From positions 1-64,000 of the forward strand of contig CAYSUS010000024.1 in assembly GCA_964434165.1 (NCBI GenBank): a stretch of 64,000 nt of DNA, read 5' to 3'. The notes beneath the pieces were generated by a model. It had not been told where the DNA came from. It was given only the letters and a program-made list of their open reading frames with translations, and did no database searches. The position numbers and the translations under genes are program-made. This document shows, piece after piece, positions 8,851 to 17,921 of the stretch. Numbering within the stretch: position 1 is the first letter of the stretch; each line of letters starts with the position of its first letter. The DNA comes from CAYSUS01 sp964434165 (GTDB lineage Bacteria; Planctomycetota; Planctomycetia; Pirellulales; Thermoguttaceae).

Positions 8851-8940
8851 GGAGTGCGGCGATTGATCGCCGCTTTTTGCTGCCGCCGAGGCGAGTGCCA
8901 TCCATCGGAACACAGATAGCGGCGATCAGTCGCCGCACTC
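8851..8940. repeat. Two-armed palindromic element (GAGTGCGGCGA family)
   Basis: The left arm begins GGAGTGCGGCGATTGATCGC (8851-8870), and AGCGGCGATCAGTCGCCGCA opens the right arm at 8918. They are near-perfect inverted copies about 45 bases apart, and each arm is itself a small hairpin. The structure looks like a REP pair or a very small non-autonomous element that also acts as the terminator before ribD. Confidence 0.7.
8856..8878 (+). terminator. Intrinsic terminator after the PhoD-like gene
   Basis: GCGGCGAT (8856-8863) pairs with ATCGCCGC (8866-8873) and is followed directly by TTTTT. It lies 12 bases after the stop codon of the PhoD-like gene and forms one half of the palindromic element 8851-8940. 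Confidence 0.75.
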
Positions 8941-8947
8941 TGAAGTG

Positions 8948-10057
8948 ATGCAGCAGTCGGAGTTGGATGCCTGGCATATGCGGCGGGCCTTGGAGCTGGC
9001 CGCCGAAGGGCAGGGCCGCGTCGAGCCCAACCCGATGGTCGGCTGCGTGGTCGCGCGCGGGGCGGAGATCATCGGCGAGGGCTGGCACCGGCGCTACGGC
9101 GGCGACCATGCCGAGGTCGAGGCCTTGCGCCTGGCCGGCGACCGCGCCCGGGGCGGCACGCTCTACGTGACGCTCGAGCCCTGCTGCCACCAAGGCAAGA
9201 CGCCGCCGTGCAGCCAGGCTATCGTCGCCGCGGGCGTGCGCCGCGTGGTGGCCGCCATGGCCGATCCGTTCCCGCAGGTCGCCGGCGGCGGGCTCGAGTC
9301 GCTGCGAGCCGAAGGGATCGAAGTGGAATCGGGCCTACTGGAGCACGAAGCCCGGCGTCTCAACGCCCCGTACCTGAAGCTGCTCCGCACCGGCCTCCCC
9401 TGGATCATCGCCAAGTGGGCCATGACCCTCGACGGCAAGATCGCCACGCACACGGGGCAAAGCCAGTGGATCTCCAGCCCGGCCTCGCGCGAGCTGGTGC
9501 ACAAGCTCCGCGGGCGCGTGGACGCGATCATGGTAGGCAGCCGCACCGCTGACGTGGACGATCCGCTCCTGACCGCGCGCCCGCCGGGCCCTCGGACTGC
9601 CGCGCGCGTGGTCGTCGACCGCCGCGCGTCGCTTCGCAGCGGAAGCCAGCTCTTACAGACCGCGCGCGAGGCGCCCGTACTCGTGGCCGCCGGCAGCGAC
9701 GCCCCGGAGGCTGATCGCCTACGCCTGACCGCGGCCGGCTGCGAGGTCCTGCTCTGCGAAGGGCTCACGCACCAGGAGCGGATCGACTCCCTCCTGCGCG
9801 AGTTGGGCCGCCGCCGCATGACCAACGTGTTGGTCGAGGGCGGGGCCGGGCTGCTGGGAGCGCTACTCGACGCCTGCCACATCGACGAGGTCCACGTCTT
9901 CATCGCCCCCAAGCTCTTCGGCGGAACCGAAGCCCCGGGCCCCATCGCCGGGCGGGGCTTCGCCGAAATGGCCGCGGCGTCGGAACTGGAGGACCTGGCC
10001 GTCGGGACCATCGGGCCCGACGTGTACCTCTCGGGTCGTGTGGGCCGCGAGCCGTAG
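8948..10057 (+). CDS. ribD: Bifunctional riboflavin biosynthesis protein RibD
   Basis: 369 residues from the ATG at 8948; a GTG directly before it is an alternative. The N-terminal deaminase domain has NPMVGCVV, HAEVEAL and the zinc motif TLEPCCHQGKTPPC. The C-terminal reductase domain begins about residue 150 (WAMTLDGKIATHTGQSQWIS) and has TNVLVEGGAGLLGALL. The protein deaminates and then reduces the pyrimidine intermediate of riboflavin synthesis in the cytosol. Length and domain order are normal. No other rib gene is adjacent. Confidence 0.95.
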   Translation: MQQSELDAWHMRRALELAAEGQGRVEPNPMVGCVVARGAEIIGEGWHRRYGGDHAEVEALRLAGDRARGGTLYVTLEPCCHQGKTPPCSQAIVAAGVRRVVAAMADPFPQVAGGGLESLRAEGIEVESGLLEHEARRLNAPYLKLLRTGLPWIIAKWAMTLDGKIATHTGQSQWISSPASRELVHKLRGRVDAIMVGSRTADVDDPLLTARPPGPRTAARVVVDRRASLRSGSQLLQTAREAPVLVAAGSDAPEADRLRLTAAGCEVLLCEGLTHQERIDSLLRELGRRRMTNVLVEGGAGLLGALLDACHIDEVHVFIAPKLFGGTEAPGPIAGRGFAEMAAASELEDLAVGTIGPDVYLSGRVGREP

Positions 10058-10227
10058 CAGGTTCGCTCCGTGTGCCGTCCACTTGCATGGGGGGGCGGCC
10101 GGCCGGTCGGCGCGAGTTGAGAAGCGTAAGCGGCCGCATCCGAATTGCCAGGGCGACCGCCAGCGCCCGGAGCCGTGTGCCCTCGATCCCCAAGGGATGG
10201 GTGTGTGTAGCCCGGGCCGAGGCCGCC

Positions 10228-10265
10228 GCCCTCACCCCCGGCCCCTCGCGCAAGCGGGAGAGGGG
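10228..10265. repeat. Hairpin element downstream of ettA (CCCCTCGCGCAAGCGGGAGAGGGG type)
   Basis: CCCCTCGCGC and GCGGGAGAGGGG form an imperfect hairpin between the convergent ribD and ettA ends, within a CCCTCACCCCCGGCC context. Similar sequences are widespread intergenic repeats in GC-rich bacteria. It may serve as a bidirectional transcription barrier, but it has no T-tract. Confidence 0.5.
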
Positions 10266-10275
10266 AGGCCCGCAT

Positions 10276-11958
10276 TCACCGCAGTGCCAATCGCTTGTAT
10301 TTGCCGCGGCGGTGGGCCATGCGGTCCGGGGTGGTCGAGGAAACGAACTCTTCGTAGGCCGCGAAGTTACCCTCGAACCAGCGGGTGCGTCCGCCCCCTT
10401 CGAGGATCAACAGGTGCGTGCAGATTCGGTCGAGAAAGAAGCGGTCGTGGCTGATCACCAGCGCGGAGCCGGGGAAGTCGATCAGCCCCTGTTCGAGCAC
10501 CCGCATGGTGGCCACGTCGAGGTCGTTGGTCGGCTCGTCGAGCAACAGCAGGTTGCCGCCCTGTCGGAGCATTTTGGCCAGGTGGATGCGGTTCCGCTCG
10601 CCGCCGGAGCACTCGCCCACCTTCTTCTGCTGCTGCGTGCCGCGGAAGTTGAAGCGGGCGACGTAGAGCCGGGAGTTGATCGTCACCTTGCCCAGCTCGA
10701 GCGAGTCGCGCCCGCCGGTGATCTCCTCAAACACGGTCTTCTCGTCGTCCAAGGCGTCGCGATGCTGATCGACGTAGGAAAGCACCACGCTCGGCCCGAG
10801 CTCCAGCGTGCCGCCGTCGGGCTTCTCTTCGCCCATCACCATCCGCATTAGCGTGGTCTTGCCCGTCCCGTTGGGGCCGAGGATGCCCACGATCGCCCCG
10901 CGTGGTACGTCAAACGAGCAGTCCTCCAGCAGCGCGAGGCGCTCGCCGTTCTGCTGGAATCCCTTGGTGAGCTTCTCGGCCGTGAGCACCTTCTCGCCGA
11001 GTCGCGGTCCATGGGCGATCTGGATGATCGTCTCGCTCTTCGAATCGATCTCCTGCGAGGCGAGCTGATCGTAGGCCTTGATTCGGGCCTGGTTCTTCTG
11101 CAGTCGCCCCTTGTGCGCGGTGTTGATCCAGTCGAGTTCCCGCTTGAGCGTCTTCTGGCGCTGGGTTTCCTTCTTCTCGATCCGCCGCAGCAGCTCGGCC
11201 TTCTGCGCAAGCCACGACGAGTAGTTGCCCTCGAACGGCAGCCCTCGCGCGCCGTCCAATTCGAGGATCCACCTGGTGATGTTGTCGAGGAAGTAGCGGT
11301 CGTGGGTGACGATGATCACCGTGCCCGGGTACTCGCGCAGGGCCTGCTCGAGCCACTCGACAGTCTCGGCGTCGAGGTGGTTGGTGGGCTCGTCCAACAG
11401 CAGCAGGTCGGGCTTCTCCAACAGGGCCATGGCCAGGGCCACGCGGCGCCGCTCACCGCCGGACAGCCGGTCGACCGGGGCATCGTCGGGCGGCAGCACC
11501 AGGGCGTCGGCCGCGATGTCCACCATCCGGTCGATCTCCCAGGCATTGGTGGCGTCGATCTGCTCCTGGAGCTTGCCCATCTCCTCGATGAGCTGGTCCA
11601 TGTCGTCGTCTTCCCCGGGATCGGCGAGCAGGGCCGAGATCTCATTGAACCGGTCGAGCAGGTCCTGGATCGGCTGGACGGCCGTCATGAGGTTCTCGCG
11701 CACGGTGTTATCCAGGTCCAGCTCGGGCTCCTGGGCCACGTAGCGCACGCGCATGTCCTTGGCCAAGTTGGCCTCGCCGACGAAGTCCCGGTCGATGCTG
11801 GCCATGATCCGCAGGAGCGTGGACTTGCCGGCCCCGTTCTCGCCGACCACGCCGATTTTGGCCCCGTAGTAGAACGACAGGCTGATATCGCGCAAGACGA
11901 CTTTCTCGCCGTACGACTTGGTCACGCCGCTCATCTCGAACACGAATCGGGGGGTCAT
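10276..11958 (-). CDS. ettA: Energy-dependent translational throttle protein EttA (ABC-F ATPase)
   Basis: 560 residues, the usual EttA length. Two ABC cassettes are present. The first has Walker A GENGAGKST, signature LSGGERRRVALAMALLEKPDLL and Walker B LLLLDEPTNHLD. The second has Walker A GPNGTGKTT, signature CSGGERNRIHLAKMLRQGG and Walker B LLLLDEPTNDLD. Between them is the charged inter-domain linker (RIEKKETQRQKTLKRELDW). The N-terminus MTPRFVFEMSGVTKSYGEK is typical. It binds the ribosomal E site and gates entry into elongation according to ATP/ADP ratio. The ATG at 11958 has GGAG about 8 bases upstream. Confidence 0.95.
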   Translation of the reverse strand: MTPRFVFEMSGVTKSYGEKVVLRDISLSFYYGAKIGVVGENGAGKSTLLRIMASIDRDFVGEANLAKDMRVRYVAQEPELDLDNTVRENLMTAVQPIQDLLDRFNEISALLADPGEDDDMDQLIEEMGKLQEQIDATNAWEIDRMVDIAADALVLPPDDAPVDRLSGGERRRVALAMALLEKPDLLLLDEPTNHLDAETVEWLEQALREYPGTVIIVTHDRYFLDNITRWILELDGARGLPFEGNYSSWLAQKAELLRRIEKKETQRQKTLKRELDWINTAHKGRLQKNQARIKAYDQLASQEIDSKSETIIQIAHGPRLGEKVLTAEKLTKGFQQNGERLALLEDCSFDVPRGAIVGILGPNGTGKTTLMRMVMGEEKPDGGTLELGPSVVLSYVDQHRDALDDEKTVFEEITGGRDSLELGKVTINSRLYVARFNFRGTQQQKKVGECSGGERNRIHLAKMLRQGGNLLLLDEPTNDLDVATMRVLEQGLIDFPGSALVISHDRFFLDRICTHLLILEGGGRTRWFEGNFAAYEEFVSSTTPDRMAHRRGKYKRLALR

Positions 11959-12293
11959 CCTCGGGCTCCGTTTCGCGGGCGGCAGGGCCGATGCCAGACC
12001 GGTAGGTGGGTGAGGGCAGCGAAACCTACCATTTCGTAAGCGGGCGGCGCGCGGTGGGTCTCGCTGCGCTCTCCGACCGTACGTTTAAACATGGTGAGGG
12101 AATACCCCATTTTACCGCCCGCGCCCGGTAGCCAAAGGGGGCGCGGCGGGGCTGGAACCGTTCTCCTGAACCGACACCGCCGCGACGGGACTGCGATCGC
12201 GGTGCGCGGGTGGGGACGTGCCTCTTGCGTTCGGAGAAAGGCTCCTGTCCCGTTCTGCGTACGTCCTGCGCCGACAACGACGGGGCGCTCGCT

Positions 12294-12319
12294 CCGCTCC
12301 CTCACGGTCGCGGCTCGGG
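12294..12319. repeat. Dispersed repeat (CCGCTCCCTCACGGTCGCGG family), copy 1
   Basis: The unit CCGCTCCCTCACGGTCGCGG followed by CTCGGG recurs in the opposite sense at 57075-57097 and as an inverted pair at 61992-62071. This copy is single and lies in the gap upstream of the S41 protease. Confidence 0.7.
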
Positions 12320-12601
12320 TTGCGCGCCCGGGGCGTCTTCTCAGACTTCGTGAACACGCGAACACGCCCTGCTGTGGTCCCGTAGAACGGGAAGAGCCAC
12401 TCGGGTCCCGGCCGGTTGGGCCGGGGGAACGATACCGGGGGGAGGCCGCAGGGACCGCACGAGCCCCCTCCCCGCCACGACCCGGACCTCACTCTGCTCG
12501 TGCCGCTCCCCTTCTTTCCCGCCTTATCGGCAGAACAGGCCGATGGCGGTCCGTCTGTGCGGGGCATAGCGCATGTGCGGGCGGAAACTGCCGGGGGTCT
12601 T

Positions 12602-12630
12602 TTGACTACGCACGAATCGTGTCCTATAGT
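12602..12630 (+). promoter_or_regulatory. Sigma-70-type promoter of the S41 protease gene
   Basis: TTGACT (12602-12607), a 17-base spacer, then TATAGT (12625-12630). This is the best housekeeping promoter match in the window. Transcription would start near 12637, about 33 bases before the ATG at 12670. Confidence 0.7.
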
Positions 12631-12669
12631 CTCCCAGGCCGTGAGATCCTGCGCAAGGAAGCCCCGCCC

Positions 12670-14367
12670 ATGACGCGACCCCCGATGCGAGTGCCCCGCC
12701 TTCTCGTCCGAGCGGCCTTTCTGGCCGCGGTGGTGGCGAGCCTCTTCGAGCCGCTGGCCCTCGGCCAGCAGGCTCCCGCGCCCTGGGCGTCCGGCGTTTC
12801 GGTCCCCCGCGTGCAGGCGCCGGTCATTCCGGACAACTCGGCCGCGATCGGCGATCTGTTGCGCCAGGGCTATCAACTGGAGTCCGAGAAACGCTGGGGC
12901 GACGCGCTTTCGCACTACGAGGACGCGATCCGGGCGTTTCCCGGCGAAGCCAGCCTCGAGCGGCGCTACGACTTCGCCCGGCTCCATTACGACGTGGGCC
13001 GGCGCTACGCCGACCGCAGCTTCCTGCGGGCGGCCGATTCGCTCACCCGCGACGAGGCGCTGGAAGTGTTCGCCGACGTCCTCATTAAGCTTCAGAACCA
13101 CTACGTCGAGGCGCCTAGCTGGAAGGCCCTGGTCGAGCGCGGGACCAACGGGCTGGAGGTCGCCTTGAGCGAGGAGGTGTTCCTCGCCCGCCACCTTCCC
13201 GACGCCGAGCCCAAGGTCCTGCTCGAGTTCCGCCGCGAGCTGCGTCGGTCGCTTGGCGCGCGGATGGTCGATTCCCGCGCGGCCGCCCGGCAGACCGTGG
13301 GCGTCGCCGCGGACCTGGCCGGGCAGCGACTGGGCATCGCCGCAGCTCCCGTCGTCCTCGAGTTCCTCTGCGGGGCGACCAACTCGCTCGATCCGTATTC
13401 GTCGTTCCTCACGCCCGACCAGCTCGACGAGGTCTACTCGCAGATCGAGGGGAATTTCGTCGGGCTGGGGATCGAGCTGAAGGCCGACAGCGGCTCGCTG
13501 CTGATCGTTCGCGTCATCCCGCACAGCCCGGCCGAGGAGGGCGGCATTCAGAGCGGCGACCGCATCCTGGCCGTGGACGGGCAATCCACGCGCAACCTCT
13601 CGACGGACGAGGCGGCCGACCTGCTGCAGGGACCCGCGGACAGCGTCGTGGAACTGACGCTCGCCCGGGCGGACGAACCGGCTCGCCGGCTCCGCGTGCG
13701 TCGGCGGCGCGTCGAGGTCCCCAGCATCGACGAGGCGCGCATCGCCGACGCGGAGTACGGCATCGGCTACATCAAGCTCTCCTGCTTCCAGAAGACCACT
13801 AACCGTGACCTGGACGGGGCCCTGTGGGACCTGCATCGCCGGGGCATGAAGAGCCTGGTGATCGATCTGCGTGGCAACCCGGGCGGACTGCTCTCCTCGG
13901 CGGTCGAGGTGGTGGACAAGTTCGTCGATCGCGGCGTGATCGTGGCAACGCGGGGCCGCAGCCCCCACGAGGACTTCACGTACTCGGCCCATGCTCCAGG
14001 CACGTGGCGGGTGCCGCTGGTGGTGATGATCGACGAGGACAGCGCCAGCGCCGCGGAGATCTTCGCCGGGGCCATCCGCGACCATCGGCGGGGGACCCTC
14101 GTCGGCCGGTCGAGTTACGGCAAGGGATCGGTGCAGGGCATCTTCCCGCTGAGCAGTTGCCAGGCAGGCGTGCGCCTGACGACCGCGAAGTTCTACTCGC
14201 CCAGCGGCCACCCGTTCAATCGTGTGGGCGTGCAACCCGACCTGGTCGTGCACCGAGCCGCCAAGGCGGCCGGCGGCGAGGCCTACGCCGGGCCGGCGTC
14301 GGCCCAGGACGATGCCGCACTGGCGGCGGCCATGCAAGCGGCCCGGCAGCACCTGGGCCGGCGTTAG
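12670..14367 (+). CDS. C-terminal processing peptidase (S41 family, PDZ-containing)
   Basis: 565 residues from the ATG at 12670, with AAGGAAG 8 bases upstream and the start of a signal sequence (LLVRAAFLAAVVASLF). A helical, TPR-like stretch (GYQLESEKRWGDALSHYEDA) precedes a PDZ domain at about residues 255-340 (VGLGIELKADSG, GGIQSGDRILAVDG). The S41 core carries the predicted Ser460-Lys485 dyad, 25 residues apart, within DSASAAEIFAGA and SSYGKGSVQG. Such proteases trim or degrade periplasmic proteins from their C-termini. A long minus-strand open frame opposite this gene is a shadow. Confidence 0.92.
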   Translation: MTRPPMRVPRLLVRAAFLAAVVASLFEPLALGQQAPAPWASGVSVPRVQAPVIPDNSAAIGDLLRQGYQLESEKRWGDALSHYEDAIRAFPGEASLERRYDFARLHYDVGRRYADRSFLRAADSLTRDEALEVFADVLIKLQNHYVEAPSWKALVERGTNGLEVALSEEVFLARHLPDAEPKVLLEFRRELRRSLGARMVDSRAAARQTVGVAADLAGQRLGIAAAPVVLEFLCGATNSLDPYSSFLTPDQLDEVYSQIEGNFVGLGIELKADSGSLLIVRVIPHSPAEEGGIQSGDRILAVDGQSTRNLSTDEAADLLQGPADSVVELTLARADEPARRLRVRRRRVEVPSIDEARIADAEYGIGYIKLSCFQKTTNRDLDGALWDLHRRGMKSLVIDLRGNPGGLLSSAVEVVDKFVDRGVIVATRGRSPHEDFTYSAHAPGTWRVPLVVMIDEDSASAAEIFAGAIRDHRRGTLVGRSSYGKGSVQGIFPLSSCQAGVRLTTAKFYSPSGHPFNRVGVQPDLVVHRAAKAAGGEAYAGPASAQDDAALAAAMQAARQHLGRR

Positions 14368-14507
14368 CCCCGTAGATTGGGCGCGGGGGCGATCGGCCCC
14401 ACGGGCGCGTGCTCGCATGGGAAACGCCGGCCTTGTTGACTCTTCCGGTGAGGAAGGCTGGGGGTAGTCGGACATCGCGGGCCTGGGCGCGGATTCCACG
14501 CGCCACC

Positions 14508-14536
14508 TTGGGGTCCCATCCCCGGTTTGGTATTGT
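14508..14536 (+). promoter_or_regulatory. Weak candidate promoter before the MMPL gene
   Basis: TTGGGG (14508-14513), a 17-base spacer, then TATTGT (14531-14536), 63 bases before the GTG start. The spacing is ideal but the -35 match is poor. It would allow transcription independent of the upstream protease. Confidence 0.35.
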
Positions 14537-14599
14537 AAAGGGTTACCCGGCAGCGGTCTGCCGGGCCTTCCTTTCGATCCACGCGGGGAGCGGGCCGCG

Positions 14600-17500
14600 G
14601 TGTTCAAACATCTCGGATCGCTGGTGGCGCGGCGCTGGGCGCTGGTGGTGCTCGGCTGGCTGACGCTGCTGGCGGCCATACAGATCGTCGCGCCTCGATG
14701 GGACGACATCACCGAGGACGGGGACTTCGCGTTCCTGCCGTCCGAGATGACGAGCGTCCAGGGTGAGAAGCTGCTGGAGGCGGCCTTTCCCCACGCCCCG
14801 TCGAAGAGTCAGTTGGCGATCGTGGTCGCCAGGCCCGACGACGAGCTCACCGCGTCCGACTTCCAGGTCGCCGACCGGCTGCTGGCGCTGTTCACGCCCG
14901 ACGAGGGCGATCCCGGTCCGGTCACCAACGTGTGGAGCTACGAGAGCCAGATCGTGGGGCGGCGATTGATCCGCGATTCGAACGCCGGTGGCCAGGCCGT
15001 GCTGATCGTGCTCCACTTGGGGAACGAGTTCATGGCCGTCGGCAACATGGCCCTGTTGCGGACGGTCAATCGCGCGCTGGACGTGGTGCAGCTCGAAGAG
15101 GCCGTCGTCCGGGCGCTGGAAGCGCAACAGGCCGCGCGCCAGGATCTCGACGCCCTGGCGCGCCTGCCGGTCGATGCGGATCGCGAGGCGGCGGTGCGGC
15201 AGATCGCCGAGCGCCAAAGGGCGGTGCGCGAGGGGCTGCTTCCCTACGTGCAATGGTTCACCGGCACCACGCATCGCGAGCTGGGGCCGATCGAAACGGC
15301 CCTGGGGCGCTGCCGCGCCGCGCTGGCCGCGACGGCCGGGCAGCCGCTCTCCGAGGCCTCCCGTCTTTGCAGCGCGCTTTCCGAATCGCAGGGGGCCGCG
15401 GAGGATTTCCAGAAAGCGGTCGAGGCGGCCGGAGAGGCCCAACAGCAGGCCTTCGATCGATTGCAGGCTGCGCGTGGTGCAATCGCCGAGGTGCTCCAGA
15501 TCATGCGCCGCGTGGCCCTGGCCGAGGAGCCCTCGCTCGACTTTTTGTCCAAGGAGACGGTCGAGGAGCTGGCGGCGGTAGGCTCCCGCCTCGATGCGGC
15601 GGTACCGCCCGGCGATCGGGCGTCCGCCGCGCCGCCGCGGGGCGCCGCCGGCGACCGCGTCTCTCCCGGGGGCTTGCAGATCGGGGTCACCGGCTCGGCC
15701 GCCGTGGGAAGCGACATGCTCTTCGCGGCGCGGGAGAGCATTCGCAACACAGAGCTGACGACCGTCATCCTGGTGGTGATCATCCTGCTGGCGGTGTATC
15801 GAGCGCCGGGTCTGGTGCTTGTGCCCCTGGTGACCATCGCGGCCTCCACGGCCGTGGCTATGGGCCTGGTGGCGCTGGTCTCGCAGGCGGGCCGGGAGCT
15901 GGGCTGGTTCGACTTCCACGTCTTCAAGACCACCAAGATCTTCATCGTGGTGTTGCTTTTCGGCGCGGGGACCGACTTCTGCCTGTTCCTCATCGCTCGC
16001 TATCGGGAGGAGCTGGAGCGCGGGCTCGAGGTGCCCCGGGCGACGGCTCACGCTCTGGCCCACGTGGGCGACGCTCTGGCCGCCAGCGCCCTGACCACGA
16101 TCCTCGGCCTGACCATGATGGTGTTCGCGGACTTCGGCAAGTTCCGCAATAGCGGCCCGGTGATCGCCTTTTGCCTATTGGTCGCGCTGGCGGCCTCCGT
16201 GACGCTGGCCCCGGCGCTGCTTCGAGGCATGGGCCGCTACGTGTTCTGGCCGTTCCGGTTCAACGGGGGACCGGAGGCGACCCGTCACCCCCACGCGGCC
16301 GCAAACCCGCCCGAGCCCCGCTCGTGGTTCGGCTGGTTGTGGACCCGCGTGGCAGGGCAGGTCGTCACGCGCCCTGGACTGGTTCTGATCGCGTGCGTCT
16401 TGTTGCTGGCGCCGATGGCGGTCGAGGGCGTGCACGTGCCGGTGACCTACGATCTGCTCAGCGAGCTGCCACCCCATCGACCCAGCGTGCGCGGGACGCG
16501 TCTTCTGGAGAGGTTCTTCCTCCCGGGCGAGATAGGACCGGTCGCACTCCTGGCGCACGCCCCCGATCCTCGGTTCGCGACCGAGCGCGGGCGGGAGCAG
16601 ATCGCGGTGTTGACGCGCCGGCTCTTCGACTTCGAATACACCGACAGCGCAGGCAACGAGGTCCATCCGATCTACCGCGTGCGGAGCCGTTCCGAGCCCC
16701 TCGGCGGGCCGCCGGGCAGTTTCCTTTCCCCGCATGGTTTTGAGAAGATGGTCGTGCTGAATCATCCCAAGACCAAGGCCCGTTTCCTGGCCCAATCGCC
16801 CGGCTACACCGGGCGCGTGACGCGACTGGACCTCGTGTTCCTGTACGATCCGTTCTCGCGGGAGAGCGTTCGTCTGCTCGACCGCGTCGAGACGTACCTG
16901 GACCGGATGGCGACCGATCCGGATTCCCCGTGGTTCGGCACGGTCTTCTACTTCGCAGGCACCACCGCCGCGGTGCGCGACCTGGCCGCGGTGACGACCA
17001 GCGACCGACGGGTGATTCAGCAGCTCGTGGTGATCGCCGTCCTGGGCGTGCTCATCGTCCTGCTCCGGCACGCGGTGCTGAGCATGTACATGATCGTCTC
17101 GGTGCTGTTCGGCTATTTCGTCAGCATCGGGGCCACGGAGTGGGTGTTCCGGGCGATCTACGGTCCGACCTTCGACGGCCTGGACTGGAAGGTGCCCGTG
17201 TTCCTGTTCGTGATCCTCATCGCCGTGGGCCAGGACTACAACATCTACCTGGCTACGCGGGTCTTCGAGGAACAGAAGCGCCGGGGCCGGAAAGAGGGGC
17301 TCCGGGCGGCGGTGATCCGCACCGGGGGGATCATTACCAGTTGCGGGATCATCATGGCCGGGACCTTCGCGTCCATGACCACGGGCACGCTCCGGGCGAT
17401 GCAGGAACTCGGATTCGCCCTGGCTTTCGGGGTGCTGCTCGACACGCTGGTTATCCGCACTGTGCTTCTGCCGGCCTTCCTCGCCTTGTCTCAGCGGTGG

Positions 17501-17620
17501 GGCGAAGGCCATCGGTGGCCCGAGGACCAAGCGGAGGAAGGCGAGGTGGTGCCGGCCGCTCCGCATCGCATCCCGATCGCGGCCGAGCCCCTCTCCGAGG
17601 TGTCGCGGGCCCCGCGGTAG
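14600..17620 (+). CDS. MMPL/RND-superfamily transporter
   Basis: 1006 residues starting at a GTG, with GGGGAG upstream. The topology is the duplicated RND type: TM1 at about residues 12-32 (WALVVLGWLTLLAAIQIV), a large periplasmic domain with helical Glu/Arg/Ala-rich stretches, then a TM bundle (TVILVVIILLAVY onward). The bundle holds the GXXXD-like FGAGTDFCLFLIARYREEL, which is matched in the second half by AVGQDYNIYLATRVFEEQ. Such MMPL proteins export lipids or hydrophobic compounds using proton motive force. The substrate cannot be told. A long coiled-coil-like insert (residues about 165-330) is noticeable. Confidence 0.88.
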   Translation: MFKHLGSLVARRWALVVLGWLTLLAAIQIVAPRWDDITEDGDFAFLPSEMTSVQGEKLLEAAFPHAPSKSQLAIVVARPDDELTASDFQVADRLLALFTPDEGDPGPVTNVWSYESQIVGRRLIRDSNAGGQAVLIVLHLGNEFMAVGNMALLRTVNRALDVVQLEEAVVRALEAQQAARQDLDALARLPVDADREAAVRQIAERQRAVREGLLPYVQWFTGTTHRELGPIETALGRCRAALAATAGQPLSEASRLCSALSESQGAAEDFQKAVEAAGEAQQQAFDRLQAARGAIAEVLQIMRRVALAEEPSLDFLSKETVEELAAVGSRLDAAVPPGDRASAAPPRGAAGDRVSPGGLQIGVTGSAAVGSDMLFAARESIRNTELTTVILVVIILLAVYRAPGLVLVPLVTIAASTAVAMGLVALVSQAGRELGWFDFHVFKTTKIFIVVLLFGAGTDFCLFLIARYREELERGLEVPRATAHALAHVGDALAASALTTILGLTMMVFADFGKFRNSGPVIAFCLLVALAASVTLAPALLRGMGRYVFWPFRFNGGPEATRHPHAAANPPEPRSWFGWLWTRVAGQVVTRPGLVLIACVLLLAPMAVEGVHVPVTYDLLSELPPHRPSVRGTRLLERFFLPGEIGPVALLAHAPDPRFATERGREQIAVLTRRLFDFEYTDSAGNEVHPIYRVRSRSEPLGGPPGSFLSPHGFEKMVVLNHPKTKARFLAQSPGYTGRVTRLDLVFLYDPFSRESVRLLDRVETYLDRMATDPDSPWFGTVFYFAGTTAAVRDLAAVTTSDRRVIQQLVVIAVLGVLIVLLRHAVLSMYMIVSVLFGYFVSIGATEWVFRAIYGPTFDGLDWKVPVFLFVILIAVGQDYNIYLATRVFEEQKRRGRKEGLRAAVIRTGGIITSCGIIMAGTFASMTTGTLRAMQELGFALAFGVLLDTLVIRTVLLPAFLALSQRWGEGHRWPEDQAEEGEVVPAAPHRIPIAAEPLSEVSRAPR

Positions 17621-17921
17621 TCGCCGGGCTGGCGGGCGTGTTGCGCGAATAGTGGACACCGATTGCCCGACTTCGCGGCAATTTGAAGCCGTGTGCCAAA
17701 TCTTCAGAAAACGCGCGGTCGGCTCCTAACCATAAACTTTGCAATGGTTTATGGGTGACGAGCTTCGGTCGCACCAGATAGTGCGGTACTTCGTTTGCGA
17801 CTGGTGAGGCCCGCGAATTCGCCAGCGCGGCCGCCTGGGAGGCGGCTGCCTCAGGGACGGGGAAACCGGGGAGCGCCCCCCGAGTCCATGAATCCATCCA
17901 TAGCCAACGAGGAGTGGTTAG
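17621..17921. other. glnA leader region
   Basis: 301 bases holding the inverted repeat at 17730-17754 and a GAGGAG ribosome-binding site directly before glnA. No gene. I looked for a sigma-54 (GG-N10-GC) promoter and did not find a convincing one. Confidence 0.5.
17730..17754. promoter_or_regulatory. AT-rich perfect inverted repeat upstream of glnA (candidate operator)
   Basis: CCATAAAC (17730-17737) and GTTTATGG (17747-17754) are perfect inverted complements around a 9-base centre, TTTGCAATG. The site is strikingly AT-rich in a GC-rich background and lies about 170 bases before the glnA ATG. The size and symmetry suit a dimeric regulator. It is not followed by a T-tract, so a terminator is less likely. 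Confidence 0.5.

Larger units (their letters stand above)
11959..12669. other. Divergent intergenic region between ettA and the S41 protease
   Basis: 711 bases. It holds a D-family repeat copy at 12294-12319 and the promoter of the protease at 12602-12630. Long open frames cross the region on both strands but lack gene-like composition. I see no small RNA or gene that I can support. Confidence 0.5.

Noticed and set aside
12112..14712. 866-codon minus-strand open frame opposite the S41 protease
   Set aside because: It is the antisense shadow of a clear protease gene in GC-rich DNA; composition is Arg/Gly/His-rich with no domain.
17621..17921. Sigma-54 promoter for glnA
   Set aside because: The TTGCA string at the palindrome has no GG at the required distance upstream.
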